Assembly: GCF_943734655.1 (NCBI RefSeq)
Contig: NC_071355.1
Span: forward strand, 205,035,939-205,099,938
Direction of reading: 5' to 3'
Length of the DNA: 64,000 nt
From: Sabethes cyaneus
Taxonomy: Eukaryota; Arthropoda; Insecta; Diptera; Culicidae
Below the pieces are notes generated by a model. The model made no database searches. It was not told where the DNA came from and saw only the letters and a program-made list of their open reading frames with translations. Positions 12,231 to 21,870 of this stretch are shown in pieces. The position numbers were made by a program, and so were the translations under genes. The number at the start of each line of letters is the position of its first letter. Position 1 is the stretch's first letter.

Positions 12231-12437
12231 GGGGGAAGTCATGTATGGCCGGACAGACCTCTATGCCCGGACACTTCTCAAAAACAAGAAATGATAAAAT
12301 TATTTGGAAAAAAAGTTCAATAGCACCTTTAAAGTATTATAACTTCATCCTATCCAAATATTTTTATCATTTTTTGTTTTTCAGAAATCGCCAGTGTCCG
12401 GGCATAGAAACCTGTCCGGCCATACACGATTTCCCCC
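12231..12437. mobile_element. MITE with GGGGGAARTC inverted ends
   Basis: Left arm runs GGGGGAAGTCATGTATGGCC onward; the right arm is its inverted relative with a TTTCCCCC end. Similarity extends ~80 bases per arm, including GGCCGGACAG, CTATGCCCGGACAC and AAATGATAAAA. TA at 12229-12230 and 12438-12439 suggests a TA duplication. It lies only 26 bases from the foldback MITE at 12076-12204. Non-coding. Confidence 0.75.
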
Positions 12438-12517
12438 TAATGAATATAACATTTTACTCCTTTTGTGGTTGACAATAAGTTACTTTAATTTTTTTCCTCT
12501 ACGGGAAGAGTAAATGT

Positions 12518-13256
12518 TTAATGTGACAAATCAAAAATAAGATGAACTGAAAATCTTGATCTTAGACTAAAAATATCGACTAAGTGAGGGTGAGAGTCGA
12601 ACTCACAGCTCTCAATCTCTAGTAGAGCGTGTTGTTTAACCCCTTTCATGTCTCTCAGAGGCCGTATGACCGGTTCCGGGTCCGGGGAGGATTTCTTTTC
12701 TGATTCTAGCACGGAACGGATTTCGGAGGAACTTGTCCGGGACCTGGAATCGGCCATATGGCCTCTGAGAGACATGAGATGATCGCCAATCGCTATTTTA
12801 TCGAATGCTGATGTTTTTTTACATGCGACACGACATGCTTTACTGATGCTGAAATGTCCCGTTACGGGAACCGGTTCCGGAATTAAAGTGTCCCCCCGGA
12901 TCCGGATGGCGCGCACCATGGCTCCTAACTGCGGCAAAGTAACTGATATGTCTACAGTCGATAATATGTTTACGAAAATCAACAGATTTCAAACGAATTT
13001 TAGATATTTGGCAACTTTATCTAAAAAAGCCATATCTCGGTCCCCCAAGGAACTCCGGAATAACTCCGGGACCATGTGACATATGGCCATTATCTATAGA
13101 TATTATGAAAATGGAAAATATTTTCGGCAAAATTCCCGAATTTGGTGAAAAAATATTGAAAGATAAAAAAGTTACGGCCATTTTAGTGAATTTTGCGGTG
13201 CTAAAAATGATGTAGACCTTAGACGGGTTAACCAATTACACCACCGCGCCGTCTGG
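12518..13256 (-). mobile_element. tRNA-derived SINE split by a later insertion
   Basis: On the minus strand, 13256-13228 reads like a tRNA 5' half (GGCGCGGTGGTGTAATTGG, box A) and 12639-12589 like the 3' half (CGCTCTACTAGAGATTGAGA then TGAGTTCGACTCTCACC, box B). The halves join only if the 588 bases between them are removed. The SINE body continues to about 12518. Because the tRNA part is interrupted and box-to-tail structure is SINE-like, this is not a working tRNA gene. Confidence 0.65.
12640..13227. mobile_element. TTAA-flanked insertion, possible piggyBac-like MITE
   Basis: The insert begins CCCCTTTCATG and ends AGACGGG, flanked on both sides by TTAA (12636-12639 and 13228-13231). TTAA duplication with CCC...GGG ends is characteristic of piggyBac-superfamily elements. 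A subterminal inverted repeat is clear: TCATGTCTCTCAGAGGCC near 12646-12663 and its complement near 12759-12776. The extreme ends match for only a few bases, so the class is tentative. No transposase is encoded. Confidence 0.55.
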
Positions 13257-13316
13257 TATCTTACAGTCTAACATCAAGTTTTGTTGCGTTATCGAACTTT
13301 GTGATTTTATCACGCA

Positions 13317-14369
13317 TACCTATAAAAATGGATTTCTGTCTGTCTGTCTGGTCGTATGTTCCTTATAGAATCGAAAAATACTGAACCGATCGGCGTAAAA
13401 ATTTGCATGTAGGGGTTTTTGGGGCCAGGGAAGGTTCTTATGATGGTTAGAGACTCCTTCCCTCACTAAGAGGAGGAGCTCCCATACAAATATATACGAA
13501 TAAAAATTGAATCCACACAGAAGACACAGAAAACTACTGAACCGATCGGCGTGAAAATTTTCATATAGATGTTCTGGGCCAGGGAAGGTTCTTATGATGC
13601 TTAGAGAACCCTCCCCCCACTAAGAGGGGGGGGGGGGCTTCCATACAAATGAAACACAAATTTTCTCATAACTCGAGAACTAATCAAGCAAATGGAACCA
13701 AATTTAGCATGTGGATGTTTTTATAGCCAATTTTTTTTCTATGGTGAATTGAGACCCCTCCTCTCTTTAGGAGGGGAATTATATCCTCTCTCCCTTCAAT
13801 AGTGGGGGGGGGCTCCCATACCAATGAAATACAAATATCCTCATAACTAGCGAACTAATCTAGCAAATGGAACCAAATTTGGCATGTGGGGGTTTTGGAG
13901 GCAGGATTTTTTTTATGGTGCAGCCCCCCGTAGAGATCACCTCTATCTAGGTTAATTTATTTTCCTAGATTTATTACTTTCCTTCAGTTTGGTCGCCCCT
14001 GCAAAATAGTACTTTCTACGAAAAGATTTTCCGGGAAATGGTACATCCCGCGTGAGGTTTTTCGTGAAATGGTATTCTGCGAAACTCTATATTCAGTGTT
14101 ATGGTCAACCGAGTTCCGCAAAATGGTATTCGGCGAAATGGTTTATAAATATGGCGAATATTTAAATGCCATCCTCTTTATTTTATCAGGCTAAACAATG
14201 AGGGGAGTTGTTTTCTACTTTACTGTGAGGAAAATTTGTATGTTAAAACACCCATGAACTCCCCAGGCACTTGCAAAACTCGAGATTGTGACAAAGGTCA
14301 TCCGAGATTCACTATTTATGTACAATACAGTTTAATTTGTCGCAATACGAAGTTTGTCGGGTCAGCTAG
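13317..14369 (+). mobile_element. Helitron-like non-autonomous repeat
   Basis: Starts near TATAAAAATGGATTTCTGTC with the CTGT tetramer repeated, and ends GTCGGGTCAGCTAG followed by T. A CTAG|T end without inverted repeats and without target duplication fits Helitron rolling-circle elements. Inside, a module (ACTGAACCGATCGGCGT... GGGCCAGGGAAGGTTCTTATGATG... CCCC.CACTAAGAGG) is repeated about three to four times with drift at roughly 150-190-base spacing. No Rep/helicase is encoded. The 5' boundary is uncertain. Confidence 0.5.
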
Positions 14370-14394
14370 TAATAAATAAATTACTATTGTTGTG

Positions 14395-14867
14395 TGTACT
14401 CAAGCATAAGGTATTCTTGGGATTCAATAAAACCGAAAGCACTGTTGCGAATCGAGCGAGAAGTCAACGATACCTACTCACACGCGAGAGAATATGAGAA
14501 GCATAGTATTCAACGCTTGCATCGCCCACGCAGTCGTAAAAGAAACAGCCGCCGTTGCTGTCTGCAGACGTTCTGCTACCCGCACACTCGTACACGCATA
14601 TCCTCACATTGTCTTCCTCCATAACTTATTCGCGAGTCAAAAAACCCGTGAAGCTAGTGGGGTACCGTGATACAAATTTTGCATTACTTTTTCTTTTATT
14701 CGGCATTTTCGTCCTCGATTCTATTCAAGGGCGGGAGTGCGAACACTTGCTAGTAATCGTTATCAGCAGCTCGGGCTTCAACGACGAACGAGAGTGATGA
14801 CCGTAGCTGTTAGCTAAACACACACTCGCAAAAACTCGTTGCAGTGCATGAATAAATAAGAGCGAAA
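14395..14867. repeat. Dispersed repeat, copy A
   Basis: The right part of this segment is clearly related to 45800-46055: shared phrases include TTTTGCATTACTTTTT, GGGAGTGCGA, GTAGCTGTTAGCTAAA/GTGGCTGTTAGCTAAA and TTGCARTGCATGAATAAA. No protein motif is present. It could be a solo LTR or a MITE; termini were not resolved. Confidence 0.55.
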
Positions 14868-14996
14868 GGGGTCAGGCCCGGAGTAGTGGTTAGCATTCTC
14901 GCCTCTCACGTTGAGGACCTGGGTTCAAATCCCAACCCCGCAGAAGTCACGAATGACCGAAGCTGTTAAAGTGACTATAATCTAACAAAAAAAAAC
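14868..14996 (+). mobile_element. tRNA-derived SINE
   Basis: Contains RNA polymerase III box A (TAGTGGTTAGCATT, ~14884-14897) and box B (GGTTCAAATCC, ~14922-14932) in a tRNA-like segment ending CCCCGCAG. The tail TGACTATAATCTAAC followed by a nine-A run is SINE-like. There is no CCA and the acceptor stem pairs poorly, so I reject a functional tRNA gene. Box spacing is normal, so transcription by Pol III is plausible. Confidence 0.75.
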
Positions 14997-15779
14997 ATCG
15001 CAGCCAACCTATCAAAGTTGATAATTACGTTTCTAATAGTAACATTCACGAAATCAGACATATTTTTATAAAAAAGTAAATATTTTGATTTAATGGCAAA
15101 ATGTACAAAAAAAAAGATCTGCGACATTATAGATCATAATTTTTCCTAGATGATTGAAGGCGTAGTCGGTCTGCGAATATATGATTCATCCAAAAGAATC
15201 GTTTCTGTTTAGATTATTTATTAAGGCCATTGCAAATCATTTTCACAGTTTTTGTCAACCCCCCCGCCCCCCTTGCAAATTGGCTTGAAAAATCGGGGGG
15301 CAAAAAAATAATTTGTAGGATATAAGTTAATTTTTTTTTATAAAATCAGTTGTCTGTGGGCTCTACAGCCTGAAAAACTCGAGAAATGAGTGTAAAAGTT
15401 GTCATGCTTCTAGCGTGAAATAGAAATGGAAGTTCAAACAAATGGAATTTCCGAAACTCGGCCAAATTTTTTTTTCGCTTTTGCCTTTTTGTTCGCATGA
15501 AAAATAACAACGTATTTATTAAAAGCAAGAATAGATTTGGTTGTCCGTTTAAACTTTAAGTAGAAATGCCTAAAATCCATTTTGTTTTGCTCGATTAAAA
15601 AATTCTCTTTGTTTTTTTTTCGACCCCGCCCCCCTTCAGGGGCCCAACACCGGAGGGACAAAAACTTTTTTAAATATTTGTAATGGCCTAACTATATATT
15701 GGTATTCGGTGGAATGATTACATCTAATTGTATCAATATGCCCTTGTATAACTCTGACGAGGCCTCATAAGGTAATGAT
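14997..15779. other. No gene recognised
   Basis: Non-coding. Two C-rich/G-rich stretches (CCCCCCCGCCCCCCTTG near 15260-15276 and GACCCCGCCCCCCTTCAGG near 15622-15640) sit ~360 bases apart with similar surroundings (AAATTGGCTTGAAAAATCGGGGGGC), suggesting relics of a duplicated repeat. Confidence 0.4.
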
Positions 15780-15969
15780 CCTTGATTGGTGCTTTCTCAA
15801 TAACTTCTCTTACCAGCATATTAACTCATAAGATGGATAATATAAAATTTTGCACGAAGTTTTGAGTGACCTGAGAATAATCCCATCCTTAAGTAGAATG
15901 GTTTTGGTTCTACTAAGTCTCGCTCTTCGAAGTAAATTCTGCAACCTTGCGGTTACGAAGCTCCTAATG
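15780..15969 (-). mobile_element. Degenerate tRNA-derived SINE copy
   Basis: On the minus strand, from about 15965, the sequence reads GAGCTTCGTAACCGCAAGGTTGCAG, then TTAGTAGAACCAA and GGGATTATTCTCAGGTCAC. This parallels the better-preserved SINE at 30696-31176 (GGGCTCCGCAGCCGCAAGG, TTAGTAGAATCAAG, GGGTTTATTCTCAGGCC). Its 5' edge was used as the target of the Penelope-like dimer: the 13-base duplication GAAGCTCCTAATG overlaps the SINE start. Confidence 0.6.
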
Positions 15970-16054
15970 ATAATTGTAATAGACCGTTGAATTTTTATTA
16001 AAAGATGTGGCTTTTCGGTCTCGAGTTTCTTACGAAAACTTTATTTTACGTTCA

Positions 16055-16092
16055 GCTGACGTTTCGAAGAACTATGCCTTCATCTTCGGAGC
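16055..16092 (-). ncRNA. Hammerhead-ribozyme-like motif (Penelope family 1, left arm)
   Basis: Minus strand: GCT, CCGAAGA, a small hairpin (GAAG/CTTC), GAAAC, GTC, then AGC closing a 3-bp stem I. Known Penelope elements carry hammerheads with a very short stem III. Here the core reads CCGAAGA instead of CUGANGA, so one invariant-type position (U4) is C. Activity is doubtful. Confidence 0.5.
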
Positions 16093-16433
16093 AACTATTG
16101 TTTTAAAACATTACAATTATTTAAACAATCTTCATCATTAAACATAATTACTTACAACGTTGATAATTGTTTTCTTAGTCAAGTGTTTAAACATGAAAGT
16201 GTTATTTTTGTTTAACCCTCTATACTGAAAGTATAACAAAATGGACGGAAACGGATTTTTTACAAACTAACTATTGTATTGGCTAATTTAAAATTCCAAC
16301 TTACACTATAACCGTCTACGCACATCACAACCAGATCGATTATTCCAATATGAACTTTCTAATATGCTGCTGTAAACGAAGCTTCTGTATTTAATTTGAG
16401 AGACGGAGAGAAAGAGAGTAAAAGATTAGGCGA

Positions 16434-18457
16434 TTACTGAGCAAGTGAATGCAAAATACCCGAATATGCCACATTTAAATTATTCGTATCAGTTCTAAAA
16501 TTTATTGTAAGTTGGTCCGTAAATATATGGCACATTTCAAGTATTTGCAGTGCTTGAACTCGATTGTCTTGATTTAAAATCGTTACTTTAGACAGATCAA
16601 AATTATGATCATTATCTATCATGTGTACCATCAGCGCCGTCTTTTTGAACTCATCTTTTTTGTTACTCTCCGCACTGCCCGACGCATTAAACTCTTGATA
16701 TCGTTTCATAAGTGAACGATGACCAGACAAACGTTGTTTGAGTTGTTGTGTTGTTAACCCAATGTATGCACTGTCGCAGTCTATGCAAGGTATGCGATAG
16801 ATTACATTGCGCTTAAAAAGTTTTGGAGTCGGATCTTTTAATTTTGAAAATAAAACTGAATTTGTTTTCGCGCACTTAAAACCCAATTTAACGTTTTTGA
16901 AGTTTCTGCGTATTATTCTTGCAAGTGCGGGAGTTAGAGACTCAACGTGATGAAGAGATCGATAAACTTGTGGTGTATTCTCAGTAGCAGCACCACTATC
17001 TTCATTTCCATTTGCCACTCTGTTCATCAAGCGGTTGACGAGAGCGATCGGGTAATTGTTTTTAGCCAAATACTCACGCACCGTTTTCTTCTTCTCTGCT
17101 AGCGGTTTGCATGTTGATAAGCGAAAAACTCGACTTATGAAACCGCTGGCCGTGTTAAGCTTCTGTGTTAGTGGATGTAACGAAAGATAATTTAAAATTC
17201 GTCCCGAAGAAACGGATTTCATGTACCAGTCGGTGACGATTTTTTGTTCCTCGGTTCTTATTAGAATCATATCTAAATAGGGCAAACGGTTTTCGTTTTC
17301 AACTTCGCACGTGAACTGAATGTGCGAGTTGTACGCGTTGAGAGCGTTCTTAACATGTTCGATTTTGTTTAGGGGAACAGCGGCTATCAAATCGTCCACA
17401 TATTTTTTGACAAATGGAATGGGAATATCGATCATCTTCAGCACATTGTCTAGTAGCGTTTCCATTACGAGGTCAGCAAGTGCCGGGGAGAGAGGATTCC
17501 CCATTGCAGTGCCTGCCAATTGCCGAAAGTACATGCCACGGAAGACGAAATAACTGGAGGAGAGATTAAATTCGATCAGTTTTATAAACAAGTCTATGTT
17601 TTTGATAGTTGTATTTTTCTCAATTGCACTCCAATTATTTCGCACCGCTTCAATTACCAAGTGTCTTGGTATACACGTAAACAAGCTGACGACATCGAAT
17701 GACACCAGTACATATTCTGGTGGTAAGCTTACATTGTTTATGAATGAGCAAAATTCATATGAATTTCGAACATTGTATTTGTTCTGATCTATCGATTGTC
17801 GTAGTATGTTCGCCAGATATTTAGAGAGATCATAAGTTGGGCAATTAATGCATGATAGTATGACTCTGAGAGGGCTACCCGGCTTGTGTATTTTGGGTAG
17901 ACCATAAATTCTGGGACAAGTAGCGTGATACGTGATCAACCTAGACTTGGTTTGTTGGTCGATCATTTTCTGATCGTACAGAGCATTCACCAGCTGACTA
18001 CGACTTAGCCATAGGAATAATGTATAGTATATAAGTAAACATTGTAATAATATTATTGTATGTAGTCTACAAATGCTTGACGAATAAAACAACGATTGTT
18101 TTTCGTTTGAATTTTGCTCGTGAGATCTGTATCGATCCGTTCGTATGTATTTACGTCGTCAACAAGGGATTGCATTTTAGACTCATATTCGTTTCTATTC
18201 ATTATAACTGTTTTGTTTCCCTTGTCGGCCGGTAAAATACATACGTCCGGATTGTCGCGTACGAACCTGCTGCTAATGTGATATGCTTCTGTCAGAAAAC
18301 GATTGACTTGATCGGAATACGGGTTGATTAAACCGTTTTTTCTTTTGTATATATAATTTTGCATGACATTGGCAAGTTGGTTACGGTATGCTGCCTGTAA
18401 CGTTTCGTCAGGTTCAAGTTTAATAATCGATTCTAAGTCTGCAATAATTTTGATCAC
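16434..18457 (-). pseudogene. Penelope-like reverse transcriptase/GIY-YIG endonuclease, N-terminally truncated
   Basis: The C-terminal part (18092-16434) carries PRIYGLPKIHKPGSPLR, VSFDVVSLFT (motif A), AGTAMGNPLSP (motif B), KKYVDDL (motif C) and LPYLDMIL. It ends with a GIY-YIG-type nuclease, CIDCDSAYIGLTTQQLKQR and GH. The upstream part (18457-18056) is in another frame: PADKGNKTVIMNRNEYE is the typical Penelope N-terminal RT segment. Between them (~18000-18075) is an AT-rich gap with stops, either a degraded intron or an indel. The true N terminus is missing because the copy ends at the dimer junction. The protein copies RNA using a nick made by its own GIY-YIG domain. Confidence 0.88.
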
Positions 18458-19955
18458 GTATCACGCTACTTGTCCCAGAATTTATGGTCTACCCAAAATA
18501 CACAAGCCGGGTAGCCCTCTCAGAGTCATACTATCATGCATTAATTGCCCAACTTATGATCTCTCTAAATATCTGGCGAACATACTACGACAATCGATAG
18601 ATCAGAACAAATACAATGTTCGAAATTCATATGAATTTTGCTCATTCATAAACAATGTAAGCTTACCACCAGAATATGTACTGGTGTCATTCGATGTCGT
18701 CAGCTTGTTTACGTGTATACCAAGACACTTGGTAATTGAAGCGGTGCGAAATAATTGGAGTGCAATTGAGAAAAATACAACTATCAAAAACATAGACTTG
18801 TTTATAAAACTGATCGAATTTAATCTCTCCTCCAGTTATTTCGTCTTCCGTGGCATGTACTTTCGGCAATTGGCAGGCACTGCAATGGGGAATCCTCTCT
18901 CCCCGGCACTTGCTGACCTCGTAATGGAAACGCTACTAGACAATGTGCTGAAGATGATCGATATTCCCATTCCATTTGTCAAAAAATATGTGGACGATTT
19001 GATAGCCGCTGTTCCCCTAAACAAAATCGAACATGTTAAGAACGCTCTCAACGCGTACAACTCGCACATTCAGTTCACGTGCGAAGTTGAAAACGAAAAC
19101 CGTTTGCCCTATTTAGATATGATTCTAATAAGAACCGAGGAACAAAAAATCGTCACCGACTGGTACATGAAATCCGTTTCTTCGGGACGAATTTTAAATT
19201 ATCTTTCGTTACATCCACTAACACAGAAGCTTAACACGGCCAGCGGTTTCATAAGTCGAGTTTTTCGCTTATCAACATGCAAACCGCTAGCAGAGAAGAA
19301 GAAAACGGTGCGTGAGTATTTGGCTAAAAACAATTACCCGATCGCTCTCGTCAACCGCTTGATGAACAGAGTGGCAAATGGAAATGAAAATAGTGGTGCT
19401 GCTACTGAGAATACACCACAAGTTTATCGATCTCTTCATCACGTTGAGTCTCTAACTCCCGCACTTGCAAGAATAATACGCAGAAACTTCAAAAACGTTA
19501 AATTGGGTTTTAAGTGCGCGAAAACAAATTCAGTTTTATTTTCAAAATTAAAAGATCCGACTCCAAAACTTTTTAAGCGCAATGTAATCTATCGCATACC
19601 TTGCATAGACTGCGACAGTGCATACATTGGGTTAACAACACAACAACTCAAACAACGTTTGTCTGGTCATCGTTCACTTATGAAACGATATCAAGAGTTT
19701 AATGCGTCGGGCAGTGCGGAGAGTAACAAAAAAGATGAGTTCAAAAAGACGGCGCTGATGGTACACATGATAGATAATGATCATAATTTTGATCTGTCTA
19801 AAGTAACGATTTTAAATCAAGACAATCGAGTTCAAGCACTGCAAATACTTGAAATGTGCCATATATTTACGGACCAACTTACAATAAATTTTAGAACTGA
19901 TACGAATAATTTAAATGTGGCATATTCGGGTATTTTGCATTCACTTGCTCAGTAA
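18453..19955 (+). pseudogene. Penelope-like RT/GIY-YIG endonuclease, second copy, truncated at the junction
   Basis: About 500 codons from ITYHATCPRIYGLPK to LHSLAQ, near-identical to the minus-strand copy. Motif A FDVVSLFT, motif B AGTAMGNPLSP, motif C YVDD, and the nuclease C-x2-C, YIG, R, H set are all present and the frame is uninterrupted. The ATG-less start lies at the dimer junction; the ~30 codons open upstream are antisense to the other copy and not part of the protein. It lacks the N-terminal RT segment (PADKGNK region) and so cannot be complete. Downstream is the terminal repeat with a hammerhead-like motif. Confidence 0.88.
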
Positions 19956-20296
19956 TCGCCTAATCTTTTACTCTCTTTCTCTCCGTCTCTCAAATTAAAT
20001 ACAGAAGCTTCGTTTACAGCAGCATATTAGAAAGTTCATATTGGAATAATCGATCTGGTTGTGATGTGCGTAGACGGTTATAGTGTAAGTTGGAATTTTA
20101 AATTAGCCAATACAATAGTTAGTTTGTAAAAAATCCGTTTCCGTCCATTTTGTTATACTTTCAGTATAGAGGGTTAAACAAAACTAACACTTTCATGTTT
20201 AAACACTTGACTAAGAAAACAATTATCAACGTTGTAAGTAATTATGTTTAATGATGAAGATTGTTTAAATAAATGTAATGTTTTAAAACAATAGTT

Positions 20297-20334
20297 GCTC
20301 CGAAGATGAAGGCATAGTTCTTCGAAACGTCAGC
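20297..20334 (+). ncRNA. Hammerhead-ribozyme-like motif (Penelope family 1, right arm)
   Basis: Mirror copy of the motif at 16055-16092: GCT, CCGAAGA (20300-20306), hairpin, GAAAC (20324-20328), GTC, AGC. The self-complementary ACGT spanning GAAAC|GTC is what short-stem-III hammerheads use when two RNAs pair. The same U-to-C core change is present. Confidence 0.5.
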
Positions 20335-20405
20335 TGAACGTAAAATAAAGTTTTCGTAAGAAACTCGAGACCGAAAAGCCACATCTTTTAATGAAGCTCC
20401 TAATG

Positions 20406-20560
20406 TTACATTCGTGCTGGTATTACATTCGGGCTCGTGCTGCATTTGGGCTCGTGCTGCATTCGGGCTCGTGCTGCATTCGGGCATGTGTTATATTTGG
20501 GGTTGTGTTATTCGGGCTAGTTGCTTTCGGGCTAGTGGTTTTCGGGCTAATGTTATAGAA
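20406..20560. repeat. Short minisatellite (~18-bp unit)
   Basis: Units resembling GCATTCGGGCTCGTGCT occur about four to five times, decaying to TTCGGGCTAGT-type units at the right. It starts just outside the Penelope dimer duplication. Confidence 0.8.
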
Positions 20561-21154
20561 TCCAATCTAATCGTTTACTGTCCCAACAATGGAACATTAA
20601 CGGCTTGCAAAACAATATGGACGAACTATTAATGTTAGTGTATTACGATTACGTTACAAGTAACTCGTTATAAAGACAATTCATGGAACGTGTCCTGAAA
20701 GAACGGTATACCTGGTTTAATCGAGTAGAACCTGTAGATGATGCATCTCGCGGCGTTTCCCTTACTGTTCATATAGAATTTTCCCCGCTACAATTATCTC
20801 TTGACTCATCCATACAATCAATAATAACAATCTGGTAGTGCTGAACTCTGGAGAAGGAACTAGTTTAAATCCAATTACTGGAATCACATTTTCCATCGAA
20901 CTAATTATTGTCTCGATGGTACTAGTATATAGAGATAGAGATAGAGATAGTGAATGCATACTATAGAAGTAGTGTGGAATTTCACTTGTGGGGAGAAACA
21001 GTCATACCAATCAAAAAGTAGACGGTGGCCTTTCTATCTCGCGGACTGTGGAAGCTTCGACGATAGTGTGGACCGAAGGACGGATCCTATCTCTGATATG
21101 GGCAGTTACGGAAGTGGTGAGGTCCAGTGCAATTGAGTAGATGTTAGAGTGGGA
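20561..21154. other. No gene recognised
   Basis: Non-coding. A short (GATAGA)n run sits at about 20931-20950. The right part may be the damaged upstream portion of the non-LTR remnant that follows. Confidence 0.4.
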
Positions 21155-21870
21155 AGAAAATTGGTCAGCTGGTGGAATCCAGAAGTGAAGAAGGCAGTTG
21201 AGCTGCAAAGAATTATACTGAGAAAGATGAAGAAACTACCGAACCATCCAGAACCAATCAAAGACTTTGAAGGCTTTTCAGTTGGCTCACAATAACTTCA
21301 GGAAAACTATCCGAGAGGCAAAGCATCCGTGGGAGCAATTGGTTCAATCGTTTAATCCTAGGACGCCAATCAAGCTTATCTGGCGAAACGTACGCAAGCG
21401 GACCGAAAATCCTTCGTGCTCTTCACCAACTCTCTTTGTAGATGGGGTAGTGTTGATGGATTCAAAGGAAGTTGCCGGCAACATTGCAAACTGCCTTCAA
21501 CAAGTGTACCAACCTTCAGATTTGAATGAACCATCTTCCTCTGGGGTCCCTGCCTTTGCCGATAATCAATACACCTGTGACATCTCTGTGAGTGAATTGC
21601 TTTGATCGATTGATCTGTATAACGGAAATTCCATTGGACCAGATCTACTAGGATACCCCATGCTGAAACACCTGGCGTTCAACATTGACGTTGATCAACC
21701 GCATATGGAAGACAGGCTGCTTCCCTAGGGAATGGAAGGAAGGAATTGTGATCCCACTTCCGAAACCAGGAAAAGTTCCTAAGGTGCTTGGTAACCCACG
21801 ACCTATCATCTTCCTAAGCTGTGCCGGAGAGTCTATGGAAAGAATTATTAAGAAAGACTATTAAGAAAGA
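21155..21870 (+). pseudogene. Non-LTR retrotransposon ORF2 fragment (linker to start of RT)
   Basis: Readable pieces in order: WWNPEVKKAVELQR, QLAHNNFRKTIREAKHPWE, then a premature stop at 21603-21605 after ISVSELL. They are followed by NGNSIGPDLLGYPMLKHL and WKEGIVIPLPKPGKVPK, NPRPI, FLSCAGESMERI. This is the region linking endonuclease and RT plus RT motifs 0-2 of an I/Jockey-type element. Several stops and frameshifts show that the copy is dead. Catalytic RT motifs are absent, so it is cut at its 3' side. Confidence 0.7.

Larger units (their letters stand above)
15970..20392. mobile_element. Penelope-like element inverted dimer with 13-bp target duplication
   Basis: Two copies lie head to head: minus-strand copy 15970-18457 and plus-strand copy ~18452-20392. 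The overlapping arms (~1.94 kb) are almost identical in protein (one Asp/Asn difference seen) with a few indels in the non-coding ends. The whole unit is bordered by GAAGCTCCTAATG at 15957-15969 and 20393-20405. Each arm ends in a ~100-base terminal sequence (TTTTCGTAAGAAACTCGAGA, CCGAAAAGCCACATCTTTTAAT). The left end bears an extra ~27-base tail (ATAATTGTAATAGACCG...) that the right end lacks. The inner junction is within a TGATCA palindrome near 18451-18456. Transposition as a pre-formed dimer is the simplest inference. Confidence 0.9.

Noticed and set aside
14881..14943. Apparent tRNA gene
   Set aside because: Box A and B are present but stems pair poorly and a SINE body with A tail follows.
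15970..20392. Palindrome as an assembly fold-back artefact
   Set aside because: Exact 13-bp duplication outside both ends, a protein difference between arms and an asymmetric tail argue for a real structure, though raw reads would settle it.
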